Source: Pseudomonadota bacterium
GTDB taxonomy: Bacteria; Pseudomonadota; Gammaproteobacteria; Enterobacterales; Enterobacteriaceae
Reading direction: 5' to 3'
DNA: 5,116 bases
Assembly: GCA_023425455.1 (NCBI GenBank)
Contig: JAFACP010000473.1
Span: 1 to 5,116, forward strand
Shown one piece after another: positions 1 through 5,116 of this stretch. The position numbers and the translations under genes were made by a program. Positions within the stretch are counted from its first letter, which is position 1. Each line of letters starts with the position of its first letter. The notes under the pieces are model-generated. The model worked only from the letters and a program-made list of their open reading frames with translations, did not search any database and was not told where the DNA came from.

Positions 1-753
1 GCCGTCGCTGGTGACCAGCTCCACTTTCGCTTTCCCGTTTTCCTGTTTCAGCGTGCCGTTTGCCAGTTCTTGTTTCAGACGCAGGAAATCGTTGCTGGAC
101 TGAGTAACGTCAACATAGATAGGGTCCAGCTGCTGCACGGTGGCAAGCGCAGTGGTCTGCCCGTTCTGCACCAGCGCCCCTTCCGTGACGGAAGATTTGC
201 CAATACGGCCGCTGATCGGGGAGGTCACTTTGGTATAGGCGAGGTTGATTCGCGCCGTTTCCACCGCCGCTTTCGCCGCCACTACCGCGGCGTTCGCTTG
301 TTGCGCATCGGCAAGGGCCGTATCGTAATCCTGTTGGCTGATATAACGGGTGCCAAGCAGTTTCTTATAACGATTCAACGTCAGCTGGGCGATTTTGGCT
401 GCCGCGTCTGCCTTTGCCAGATCGCCTTTCGCACTTTCATACGCAGCCTGGTAAGTCGCAGGATCAATCTGATACAGAGATACACCCGCCTCAACGTCAC
501 CACCCTCGGTGAAGTTACGCTTCAGGATAATGCCGCTCACTTGAGGACGAACTTCCGCAACGCGGTAAGCGCTGGTACGGCCGGGTAATTCTGTTGTTAT
601 CTGGAGAGGTTCAGATTTGAGCGTTACGACGCCAACTTCCGGCATCTGCTGCGCTCCCTGTTGAGCCTGTTTGTCGTCACATCCTGTAAGCGCTAAGCTG
701 CCTGAGAGCATCAGAACGACCGCCAGAGGCGTTAACCCTCTGTTTTTGTTCAT
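1..753 (-). CDS. acrA: AcrA, periplasmic adaptor (membrane fusion) lipoprotein of the AcrAB-TolC multidrug efflux pump; N-terminal 251 codons only
   Basis: AcrA bridges the inner-membrane RND transporter AcrB to the outer-membrane channel TolC, allowing drugs, dyes and bile salts to be pumped straight out of the cell. The minus-strand translation starts MNKNRGLTPLAVVLMLSGSL and runs open to the left edge. A lipoprotein signal ends in the lipobox LTGC, so Cys25 is the predicted lipidated residue. Asp26 and Asp27 follow, and Asp at +2 is the classic inner-membrane retention signal. Next come the first half of the lipoyl/barrel region (around PEVGVVTLK and PGRTSAYRVAEVRPQVSG) and the Ala/Gln/Lys-rich alpha-hairpin at about residues 98-172 (QLTLNRYKKLLG, QDYDTALADAQQANAAVVAA). 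The second lipoyl half (SPISGRIGKSSVTEGALV) and the start of the beta-barrel complete what is visible. E. coli AcrA is 397 residues, so about 146 residues and the downstream acrB lie outside the window. GAGG, read on the minus strand at 761-764 with a 7-nt spacer, supports the ATG at 753. No frameshift or internal stop is seen. Confidence 0.99.
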   Translation of the reverse strand, partial: MNKNRGLTPLAVVLMLSGSLALTGCDDKQAQQGAQQMPEVGVVTLKSEPLQITTELPGRTSAYRVAEVRPQVSGIILKRNFTEGGDVEAGVSLYQIDPATYQAAYESAKGDLAKADAAAKIAQLTLNRYKKLLGTRYISQQDYDTALADAQQANAAVVAAKAAVETARINLAYTKVTSPISGRIGKSSVTEGALVQNGQTTALATVQQLDPIYVDVTQSSNDFLRLKQELANGTLKQENGKAKVELVTSDG

Positions 754-760
754 ATATAAA

Positions 761-764
761 CCTC
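761..764 (-). promoter_or_regulatory. acrA ribosome binding site (GAGG)
   Basis: On the minus strand GAGG is followed by a 7-nt AT-rich spacer and then the acrA ATG. This is normal Shine-Dalgarno spacing. It fixes the start that gives the complete lipoprotein signal peptide. Confidence 0.8.
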
Positions 765-786
765 GAGTGTCCGATTTCAAATTGAT

Positions 787-814
787 CAATGGTTCTGAGT
801 CTAAAAACCCATTG
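787..814 (-). repeat. Inverted repeat in the acrA 5' leader
   Basis: CAATGG (787-792) and CCATTG (809-814) are a perfect 6-bp inverted pair. Two more A-T pairs (793-794 with 806-807) extend it past one bulged base at 808, leaving an 11-nt loop. It falls in the predicted untranslated leader of the acrA mRNA, just downstream of the predicted start. An additional 10-bp palindrome, ATTGATCAAT (781-790), overlaps its left arm. It could fold as a leader hairpin or be a protein site. No function is established by the sequence. Confidence 0.4.
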
Positions 815-822
815 CTGCGTTT

Positions 823-853
823 ATATTATCGTCGTGCTATGGTACATACATTC
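823..853 (-). promoter_or_regulatory. acrAB promoter (-10 and -35 region, overlapped by the AcrR operator)
   Basis: Reading the minus strand, GATAAT (825-830), or the overlapping TAATAT (823-828), is a good -10 element. Seventeen bases upstream of either, the -35 hexamer is poor: GAATGT at 848-853 or ATGTAT at 846-851. Both -35 candidates lie inside the AcrR palindrome, so repressor binding should block RNA polymerase. The weak -35 fits a promoter that depends on an upstream activator. The predicted transcription start is near 817, giving an acrA leader of roughly 64 nt. The positions are inferred from sequence. As I recall, this stretch is nearly identical to the E. coli acrA promoter. Confidence 0.65.
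835..843 (+). promoter_or_regulatory. Candidate acrR promoter (extended -10)
   Basis: TGC followed by TATGGT (838-843) resembles an extended -10 element reading towards acrR. No convincing -35 exists: TTGCTG at 812-817 is 20 bases away. The predicted start near 850 would fall inside the AcrR operator, which would give autorepression and a leader of about 45 nt. The assignment rests on a short motif and is tentative. Confidence 0.35.
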
Positions 854-866
854 ACAAATGTATGTA
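843..866. promoter_or_regulatory. AcrR operator, 24-bp palindrome
   Basis: The arms TACATACATT (843-852) and AATGTATGTA (857-866) form a perfect 10-bp inverted repeat around the 4-bp centre CACA. Read on the minus strand, it matches the 24-bp E. coli AcrR binding site as I remember it. It lies between the divergent acrA and acrR genes and covers the acrA -35 region. It also overlaps the end of the candidate acrR -10 and the likely acrR start point. One bound AcrR assembly could therefore repress acrAB and autorepress acrR. Drugs that bind AcrR release it. Confidence 0.93.
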
Positions 867-894
867 AATCTGACTCCTGTAAATTCATCGACGT

Positions 895-914
895 ATGGCA
901 CGAAAAACCAAACA
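895..914 (+). promoter_or_regulatory. marbox (MarA/SoxS/Rob/RamA activator site) for acrAB, overlapping the acrR start codon
   Basis: ATGGCACGAAAAACCAAACA fits every fixed position of the degenerate marbox consensus AYnGCACnnWnnRYYAAAYn. The site begins exactly at the acrR initiation codon and encodes AcrR residues 1-6 plus part of codon 7. Its centre is about 87 bp upstream of the predicted acrA start and it is oriented backward relative to acrA, as expected for a class I marbox. From memory, the E. coli acrAB marbox is at this same place. MarA-family activators binding here would recruit polymerase to acrAB under antibiotic, superoxide or bile stress. Confidence 0.8.
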
Positions 915-1548
915 ACAAGCGCTGGAAACGCGTCAACACATACTGGATGTTGCTATGCGTCTGTTCTCACAGCAGGGCGTTTCGTCGACCTCGCTAGCTC
1001 AGATTGCTCAGGCCGCAGGAGTCACGCGGGGAGCGATTTACTGGCATTTCAAAGACAAGTCAGATCTGTTTAGTGAAATATGGCAACTGTCAGAATCCAG
1101 TATTAGCGATCTAGAAACTGAGTATCGGGCAAAATTCCCGGACGATCCACTCTCAGTATTACGAGAAATCTTAGTATATATCCTTGAAACCACAGTCGTT
1201 GAAGAACGTCGTCGGTTAATGATGGAAATCATTTTCCACAAATGCGAATTTGTGGGGGAAATGGCGGTCGTTCAGCAGGCGCAGCGGAGCCTGTGTCTGG
1301 AGAGCTATGACCGCATAGAACAGACATTAAAGCAATGCATTGATGCCAAAATGTTGCCGGCGAATCTCCTTACCCGCCGGGCGGCTGTGCTGATGCGCAG
1401 CTACATTTCGGGCCTGATGGAGAACTGGCTTTTCGCGCCGCAGTCGTTTGACCTGAGGCAGGAAGCGCGCAGCTACGTGGCGATTCTGCTGGAGATGTGC
1501 CAGTTTTGTCCGACGCTTCGCGAGCCGGTCTCTCCGCTACCGGCCTGA
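895..1548 (+). CDS. acrR: AcrR, TetR-family transcriptional repressor of acrAB
   Basis: AcrR is a cytoplasmic dimeric repressor that binds the palindrome just upstream and is released by cationic dyes and drugs. The product is 217 residues (E. coli 215) and looks intact. The N-terminal TetR helix-turn-helix spans about residues 10-56, with the recognition helix in [11 protein letters not shown]. Arg45, whose change to Cys is a known loss-of-function mutation in E. coli, is unchanged. The C-terminal ligand and dimer domain keeps Trp63, Glu67 and Gln130, the positions implicated in drug binding in E. coli AcrR. The ATG at 895 gives MARKTKQ, the expected N-terminus. No good Shine-Dalgarno sequence precedes it, so translation initiation may be weak, which suits a low-copy repressor. 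The C-terminal tail ([18 protein letters not shown]) differs from E. coli as I recall it and has an extra cysteine. The gene diverges from acrA and is followed after 108 bp by mscK on the same strand. Confidence 0.98.
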   Translation: MARKTKQQALETRQHILDVAMRLFSQQGVSSTSLAQIAQAAGVTRGAIYWHFKDKSDLFSEIWQLSESSISDLETEYRAKFPDDPLSVLREILVYILETTVVEERRRLMMEIIFHKCEFVGEMAVVQQAQRSLCLESYDRIEQTLKQCIDAKMLPANLLTRRAAVLMRSYISGLMENWLFAPQSFDLRQEARSYVAILLEMCQFCPTLREPVSPLPA

Positions 1549-1602
1549 ACCACGCCAGGAATTCTCCAGGAGGTCGCTGCTGACGCTATTCTGCTTCAGG
1601 CG

Positions 1603-1632
1603 GGCGTGATATCCTGCACGCCGGACTATTTT
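1603..1632 (+). terminator. Weak terminator-like hairpin between acrR and mscK
   Basis: GGCGTG (1603-1608) and CACGCC (1617-1622) form a 6-bp GC-rich stem with an 8-nt loop. A short T-rich stretch (TATTTT, 1627-1632) follows after 4 bases. The stem is short and the T tract is offset and brief, so it would be an inefficient terminator at best. If it works it would separate acrR from mscK transcription. A second stem at the very end of acrR (GCCGGT 1524-1529 with ACCGGC 1539-1544) has no T tract. Confidence 0.25.
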
Positions 1633-1656
1633 CGGTCATTCTCTCACATCATATTC

Positions 1657-4600
1657 ATGACTATGCTGCACATCAAACGCTCGCAACATCCTGTTCTTGC
1701 AGTTATTTTTTCTATGCTGTTTTTTATCGCGGCGGCACCTCTATCCTATGCTCGCGCGGAAAACGCCAGCGAGATCCCGCCGCGCGCCGATGTTCAGTCG
1801 CAGCTTGATGCCCTTAACAAGCAAAAAGATCTCTCCGCGCAGGATAAGCTGGTACAGCAGGATCTGGCGGAAACCCTCGATAACATTGATAAAACTGAGC
1901 GCGTAAAAGCCGAAACGGCGCAGCTTCGTCAGAAGGTGGCGCAGGCGCCGGTGAACATGCGTAAAGCGACAGAGGCGCTGGCTGCGCTGAGCGATGTCGA
2001 TAACGATGATGAAACCCGTAAAACGCTGGCCACCCTCTCTTTGCGTCAGCTGGAGTCCCGCGTCACACAATTGCTGGACGACCTGCAAACCGCCCAGTCC
2101 GATCTCGCCACCTACAACAGCCAGCTGGTCTCTTTGCAAACGCAGCCGGAGCGCGTGCAAAACGCGATGTATTCCGCCTCTCAGCAGCTGCAGCAAATCC
2201 GTAACCGCCTGAACGGTACCACGGTGGGGGAAGGGGCGCTTCGGCCAACGCAGCAGACGCAGCTGTTGTCTCAGCAGGCATTGCTGAATGCGCAAATTGA
2301 GCAGCAGCGTAAGAGTCTGGAAGGGAATACGGTGCTGCAGGACGCGCTGCAAAAACAGCGCGATTACGTGACGGCCAACATTAACCGCCTTGAGCACCAG
2401 CTTCAGCTGCTGCAGGAGGCGGTCAACAGCAAGCGCTTAACCCTGACGGAGAAAACGGCTCAGGAGGCGGTTTCGCCGGACGAAACCGCCCGTATCCAGG
2501 CGAATCCTCTGGTGAAGCAGGAGCTGGACGTTAACCATCAGCTGAGCCAGCGCCTGATTCAGGCGACGGAAAACGGTAACGCGCTGGTTCAGCAAAATAT
2601 CAAAGTCAAAAACTGGCTGGATCGCGCGCTGCAGGCCGAGCGCAACATCAAAGAGCAGATTGCGGTACTCAAAGGCAGCCTGCTGCTGTCGCGTATTCTG
2701 TACCAGCAGCAGCAGACGCTTCCCTCCGCCGACGAACTGGAAGATATGACCAACCGCATTGCCGATTTACGTCTGGAGCAATTTGACGTCAACCAGCAGC
2801 GCGATGCGCTTTTCCAGAGCGATGCCTTCGTCGCCAAAGTGGAGGAGGGCCATTCTGGCGAGGTGAACGATGAGGTTCACGATGCGTTGCTGCAGGTGGT
2901 GGACATGCGGCGTGAACTGCTCGATCAGCTCAACAAACAGCTGGGCAACCAGCTGATGATGGCGATTAATCTGCAGATCAACCAGCAGCAGCTGGTCAGC
3001 GTCTCGAAGAGTCTGCAGGAGATTTTGACCCAGCAGATCTTCTGGGTAAACAGCAACAAGCCGATGGACTGGGACTGGATTAAATCCTTCCCTGAGGCGC
3101 TGAAATCGCAGTTCAGGAGCATCAAAATCACCGTCAACTGGGAGAAGGCCTGGCCTGCGGTGGCGGTGGCGTTCCTGGCGGGATTACCGCTGCTGTTGAT
3201 TGCCGGCTTAATTCGCTGGCGTCTGAGCTGGCTTAAACAGTATCAGGCGAAGCTGGCCAATGAAGTGGGGCAGTTGCGTAACGACAGCCAACTGCACACG
3301 CCAAAAGCGATCCTGATCGATTTGATCCGCGCATTACCCGTTTGCCTGCTTATTCTGGCGACAGGTTTGATCCTGCTGACGATGCAGTTCAACTTCAGCG
3401 ATCTGCTGTGGGCATTCAGTAAACAACTGGCGCTGTTCTGGCTGGTATTTGGCGTTTGCTGGAAAGTGCTGGAAAAAGACGGCGTCGCGGTACGTCATTT
3501 TTCGATGCCAGAGAGGCTGACAAGCCACTGGCGTCGCCAGATCGTCCGCATCAGTCTGGCGCTGCTGCCGCTGCACTTCTGGTCGGTGGTTGCAGGGCTT
3601 TCGCCGCTGCACTTAATGGATGATGTGCTGGGCCAGTTGCTTATGCTGTTAAACCTGCTGCTGATTGCCGTTCTGATGTGGCCGATGTGTCGCGACAGCT
3701 GGCGTGATAAAGAGTCGCACAATATACGTCTGGCCACCGTCACTGTGCTGGCTGTGATCCCGCTGGCGCTGATGGTGCTGACGGCAACCGGTTATTTCTA
3801 TACCACGCTGCGTCTGGCGGGCCGCTGGATTGAAACGGTTTATCTGGTGATTGTCTGGAACCTGCTTTATCAGACCGTGCTGCGCGGCCTGAGCGTCGCC
3901 GCCCGGCGTATCGCCTACAGGCGCGCCATCGCCCGCCGTCAGAATCAGGTGAAAGAGGGCGCTGAAGGGGCTGAGCCGCAGGAGGAGCCGGCCATCGCGC
4001 TGGAGCAGGTGAACCAGCAGACGCTGCGCATCACCATGCTGGTGATGGTGGCGCTGTTCGGGGTGATGTTCTGGGCCATCTGGTCGGATTTAATCACCGT
4101 GTTTGCCTATCTCGACAGCGTGACGCTCTGGCAATACAGCGCCACCGAAGCCGGTGCAACGGTCATGAAGAGCGTGACCATGGGGAGCCTGCTCTTCGCG
4201 CTGGTCTCCTCGATGGTCGCCTGGGCGTTGATCCGCAACCTGCCAGGGCTGCTGGAGGTACTGGTGCTGTCGCGGCTGAAGCTGCGCCAGGGGGCGTCAT
4301 ACGCCATTACCACTATCCTGAACTATGTGATTATCATCGTCGGGGCAATGACCGTCTTTGGCTCGCTTGGCGTCTCGTGGGATAAACTGCAGTGGCTGGC
4401 GGCAGCGCTCTCCGTTGGTCTCGGTTTTGGTCTGCAGGAGATCTTCGGTAACTTTGTCTCGGGCCTGATCATTTTGTTCGAACGCCCGGTGCGCATCGGC
4501 GATACCGTGACGATCGGCACCTTCTCCGGCACGGTCAGCAAGATCCGTATTCGTGCGACCACCATCACCGACTTCGATCGCAAAGAGGTGATTATCCCGA

Positions 4601-5010
4601 ATAAAGCCTTCGTAACCGAGCGGCTGATCAACTGGTCGCTGTCCGATACCGTCACCCGCGTGGTGATCCGCCTTGGGGTAGCCTACGGTTCAGATCTGGA
4701 TAAGGTAAAAGAGGTGCTGCTACAGGCCGCCGCTGAACATCCAAAAGTGATGCACGATCCGGCGCCGTCGGTGTTCTTTACCACCTTTGGTGCGAGCACG
4801 CTGGATCATGAGCTGCGTTTATATGTGCGGGAGCTGCGCGATCGCAGCTTCACCGTCGATGAGCTGAACCGCGCTATCGATCGCCTGTGTCGCGAAAACG
4901 ACATTAACATCGCCTTCAACCAGCTCGAAGTTCACCTGCGTAATGAGAAAGGCGATGAGCATACGGAAGTGAAGCGCGAGCTTAAAGGCGACGATCCGAC
5001 GCCCGCCTAA
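1657..5010 (+). CDS. mscK: MscK (KefA), potassium-dependent mechanosensitive channel of the MscS superfamily
   Basis: MscK is a large inner-membrane channel that opens under membrane tension during hypo-osmotic shock. In E. coli its gating also depends on external potassium. The chosen ATG gives 1117 residues (E. coli 1120) and begins MTMLHIKRS, like E. coli MTMFQYYKRS. A signal peptide covers about residues 1-34 (FFIAAAPLSYARA, cleavage after Ala32 or Ala34). Residues 35 to about 490 are a Gln-rich, coiled-coil periplasmic domain (MscS-porin type). Eleven membrane segments can be counted, starting near 498, 551, 592, 629, 658, 692, 725, 794, 841, 882 and 913, with a charged linker at about 755-785. 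The last is the Gly/Ala-rich pore helix (WLAAALSVGLGFGLQEIFGN, from 913), followed by ERPVRIGDTV (942-951) and the cytoplasmic MscS vestibule. Gly921 aligns, by length, with E. coli Gly922, the site of the gain-of-function G922S change, and is wild type here. The ATG lacks a clear Shine-Dalgarno sequence. A GTG at 1606 in frame would add 17 residues ahead of the signal peptide and is less likely. Confidence 0.97.
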   Translation: MTMLHIKRSQHPVLAVIFSMLFFIAAAPLSYARAENASEIPPRADVQSQLDALNKQKDLSAQDKLVQQDLAETLDNIDKTERVKAETAQLRQKVAQAPVNMRKATEALAALSDVDNDDETRKTLATLSLRQLESRVTQLLDDLQTAQSDLATYNSQLVSLQTQPERVQNAMYSASQQLQQIRNRLNGTTVGEGALRPTQQTQLLSQQALLNAQIEQQRKSLEGNTVLQDALQKQRDYVTANINRLEHQLQLLQEAVNSKRLTLTEKTAQEAVSPDETARIQANPLVKQELDVNHQLSQRLIQATENGNALVQQNIKVKNWLDRALQAERNIKEQIAVLKGSLLLSRILYQQQQTLPSADELEDMTNRIADLRLEQFDVNQQRDALFQSDAFVAKVEEGHSGEVNDEVHDALLQVVDMRRELLDQLNKQLGNQLMMAINLQINQQQLVSVSKSLQEILTQQIFWVNSNKPMDWDWIKSFPEALKSQFRSIKITVNWEKAWPAVAVAFLAGLPLLLIAGLIRWRLSWLKQYQAKLANEVGQLRNDSQLHTPKAILIDLIRALPVCLLILATGLILLTMQFNFSDLLWAFSKQLALFWLVFGVCWKVLEKDGVAVRHFSMPERLTSHWRRQIVRISLALLPLHFWSVVAGLSPLHLMDDVLGQLLMLLNLLLIAVLMWPMCRDSWRDKESHNIRLATVTVLAVIPLALMVLTATGYFYTTLRLAGRWIETVYLVIVWNLLYQTVLRGLSVAARRIAYRRAIARRQNQVKEGAEGAEPQEEPAIALEQVNQQTLRITMLVMVALFGVMFWAIWSDLITVFAYLDSVTLWQYSATEAGATVMKSVTMGSLLFALVSSMVAWALIRNLPGLLEVLVLSRLKLRQGASYAITTILNYVIIIVGAMTVFGSLGVSWDKLQWLAAALSVGLGFGLQEIFGNFVSGLIILFERPVRIGDTVTIGTFSGTVSKIRIRATTITDFDRKEVIIPNKAFVTERLINWSLSDTVTRVVIRLGVAYGSDLDKVKEVLLQAAAEHPKVMHDPAPSVFFTTFGASTLDHELRLYVRELRDRSFTVDELNRAIDRLCRENDINIAFNQLEVHLRNEKGDEHTEVKRELKGDDPTPA

Positions 5011-5116
5011 CGGCTACCGGGGGAAGGGGGAGGGCTCCCGGCCTTCACCTTCCCTGCAAAATCTCTTCGCACAATCTCCAGCGCCTTCAGCACCGTTTCG
5101 GCCGGCAGCTCATGAT
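5007..5116 (-). CDS. rsmS: RsmS (YbaM), small pleiotropic regulator; C-terminal part only
   Basis: The minus strand from the right edge reads HELPAETVLKALEIVRRDF and then a basic, proline-rich tail ending PPPSPGSR before a TAG at 5007-5009. The first part aligns with E. coli YbaM/RsmS (from memory, [23 protein letters not shown]), a protein of about 53 residues. About 35 codons are visible and the start lies beyond the window. The E. coli order mscK, then rsmS and priC on the opposite strand, supports the call. RsmS was named in Pectobacterium for an effect on the Rsm regulatory pathway; its molecular activity is not visible here. Its stop overlaps the mscK stop by 4 bp in a tail-to-tail arrangement. 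The tail after residue K of AGKVK differs from the acidic E. coli end as I recall it, and is encoded by a G-rich inverted-repeat stretch. The reading frame is short, so the call depends on similarity and synteny. Confidence 0.85.
   Translation of the reverse strand, partial: HELPAETVLKALEIVRRDFAGKVKAGSPPPSPGSR
5017..5054. repeat. Overlapping inverted repeats at the convergent mscK/rsmS ends
   Basis: Just after the mscK stop there are several alternative pairings. CCGGG (5017-5021) pairs with CCCGG (5037-5041), GGGAAGG (5021-5027) with CCTTCCC (5048-5054), and GAAGG (5023-5027) with CCTTC (5042-5046). They could fold as a hairpin in either transcript and help end convergent transcription. Neither strand has a following T tract, so a canonical intrinsic terminator is not supported. 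The same bases encode the C-terminal tail of rsmS. Confidence 0.35.

Noticed and set aside
70..588. 172-codon plus-strand open frame
   Set aside because: It lies wholly antisense to acrA, whose translation is unmistakable. The composition is that of a shadow frame.
824..829. TATTAT as a plus-strand -10 for acrR
   Set aside because: There is no -35 at suitable spacing, and the bases are better explained as the complement of the acrA -10.
671..1073. Two overlapping plus-strand open frames (671-997 and 789-1073) crossing the acrA/acrR gap
   Set aside because: They cross the acrA start, operator and acrR coding sequence out of frame, and have no ribosome binding site or recognisable domain.
1606..1656. 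GTG start at 1606 for mscK
   Set aside because: It would put 17 extra residues before a good signal peptide, and its only nearby purine-rich motif is too close to the GTG. The ATG at 1657 matches the E. coli N-terminus and length.
1741..2397. 218-codon open frame on the minus strand inside mscK
   Set aside because: It is antisense to the conserved MscK coiled-coil domain, has a Leu/Arg/Gln-rich composition typical of a reverse shadow of Gln/Leu-rich coding sequence, and matches no family I recognise.
2700..2715. CAG-rich short repeats in mscK
   Set aside because: These are ordinary glutamine codons of the coiled-coil periplasmic domain (YQQQQ), with no tandem array that expands beyond a few codons.
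4323..4655. 110-codon minus-strand open frame inside the mscK pore region
   Set aside because: It is antisense to the most conserved part of MscK. The Ser/Thr/Pro/Arg-rich composition indicates a shadow frame.
5019..5034. Possible G-quadruplex just after the mscK stop
   Set aside because: Only three G-runs (5, 5 and 3) are present. A canonical quadruplex needs four runs of three, so only weaker two-tier forms are possible.

Overview
This window is ordinary core chromosome of an enterobacterium, most likely Enterobacter or a close relative such as Lelliottia, Leclercia or Klebsiella. The translated AcrA, AcrR and MscK read as close orthologues of the Escherichia coli proteins as I remember them. 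The gene order (acrB)-acrA-acrR-mscK-rsmS-(priC) and the size of the acrA/acrR gap (141 bp) also match the E. coli locus. I cannot fix the genus from sequence alone. Comparisons with E. coli here are from memory, not from an alignment.

Layout. The first 251 codons of acrA (periplasmic adaptor lipoprotein of the AcrAB-TolC drug efflux pump) lie on the minus strand, positions 1-753, reading off the left edge towards the expected acrB. A 141-bp divergent regulatory region (754-894) carries the acrA promoter, a 24-bp AcrR operator, a likely acrR promoter and a palindromic acrA leader. A perfect match to the MarA/SoxS/Rob/RamA marbox consensus begins exactly at the acrR start codon. acrR (895-1548, plus) is an intact TetR-family repressor. 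A 108-bp gap with a weak terminator-like hairpin leads to mscK (1657-5010, plus), a full-length 1117-residue MscS-superfamily mechanosensitive channel. The last 110 bp hold the 3' end of rsmS (ybaM) on the minus strand. Its stop codon overlaps the mscK stop by 4 bp.

How the parts work together. AcrR represses the divergent acrAB operon, and probably itself, through the shared operator. Global activators of the MarA family would raise acrAB from the marbox. MscK is an inner-membrane osmotic safety valve with no known functional tie to the pump beyond synteny. RsmS is a small regulator of the convergent neighbouring unit.

I found no mobile element, CRISPR array, RNA gene, toxin-antitoxin pair or undescribed system. 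The items worth a second look are regulatory: the marbox that doubles as the acrR N-terminal codons, the palindromic acrA leader, and the overlapping convergent gene ends.
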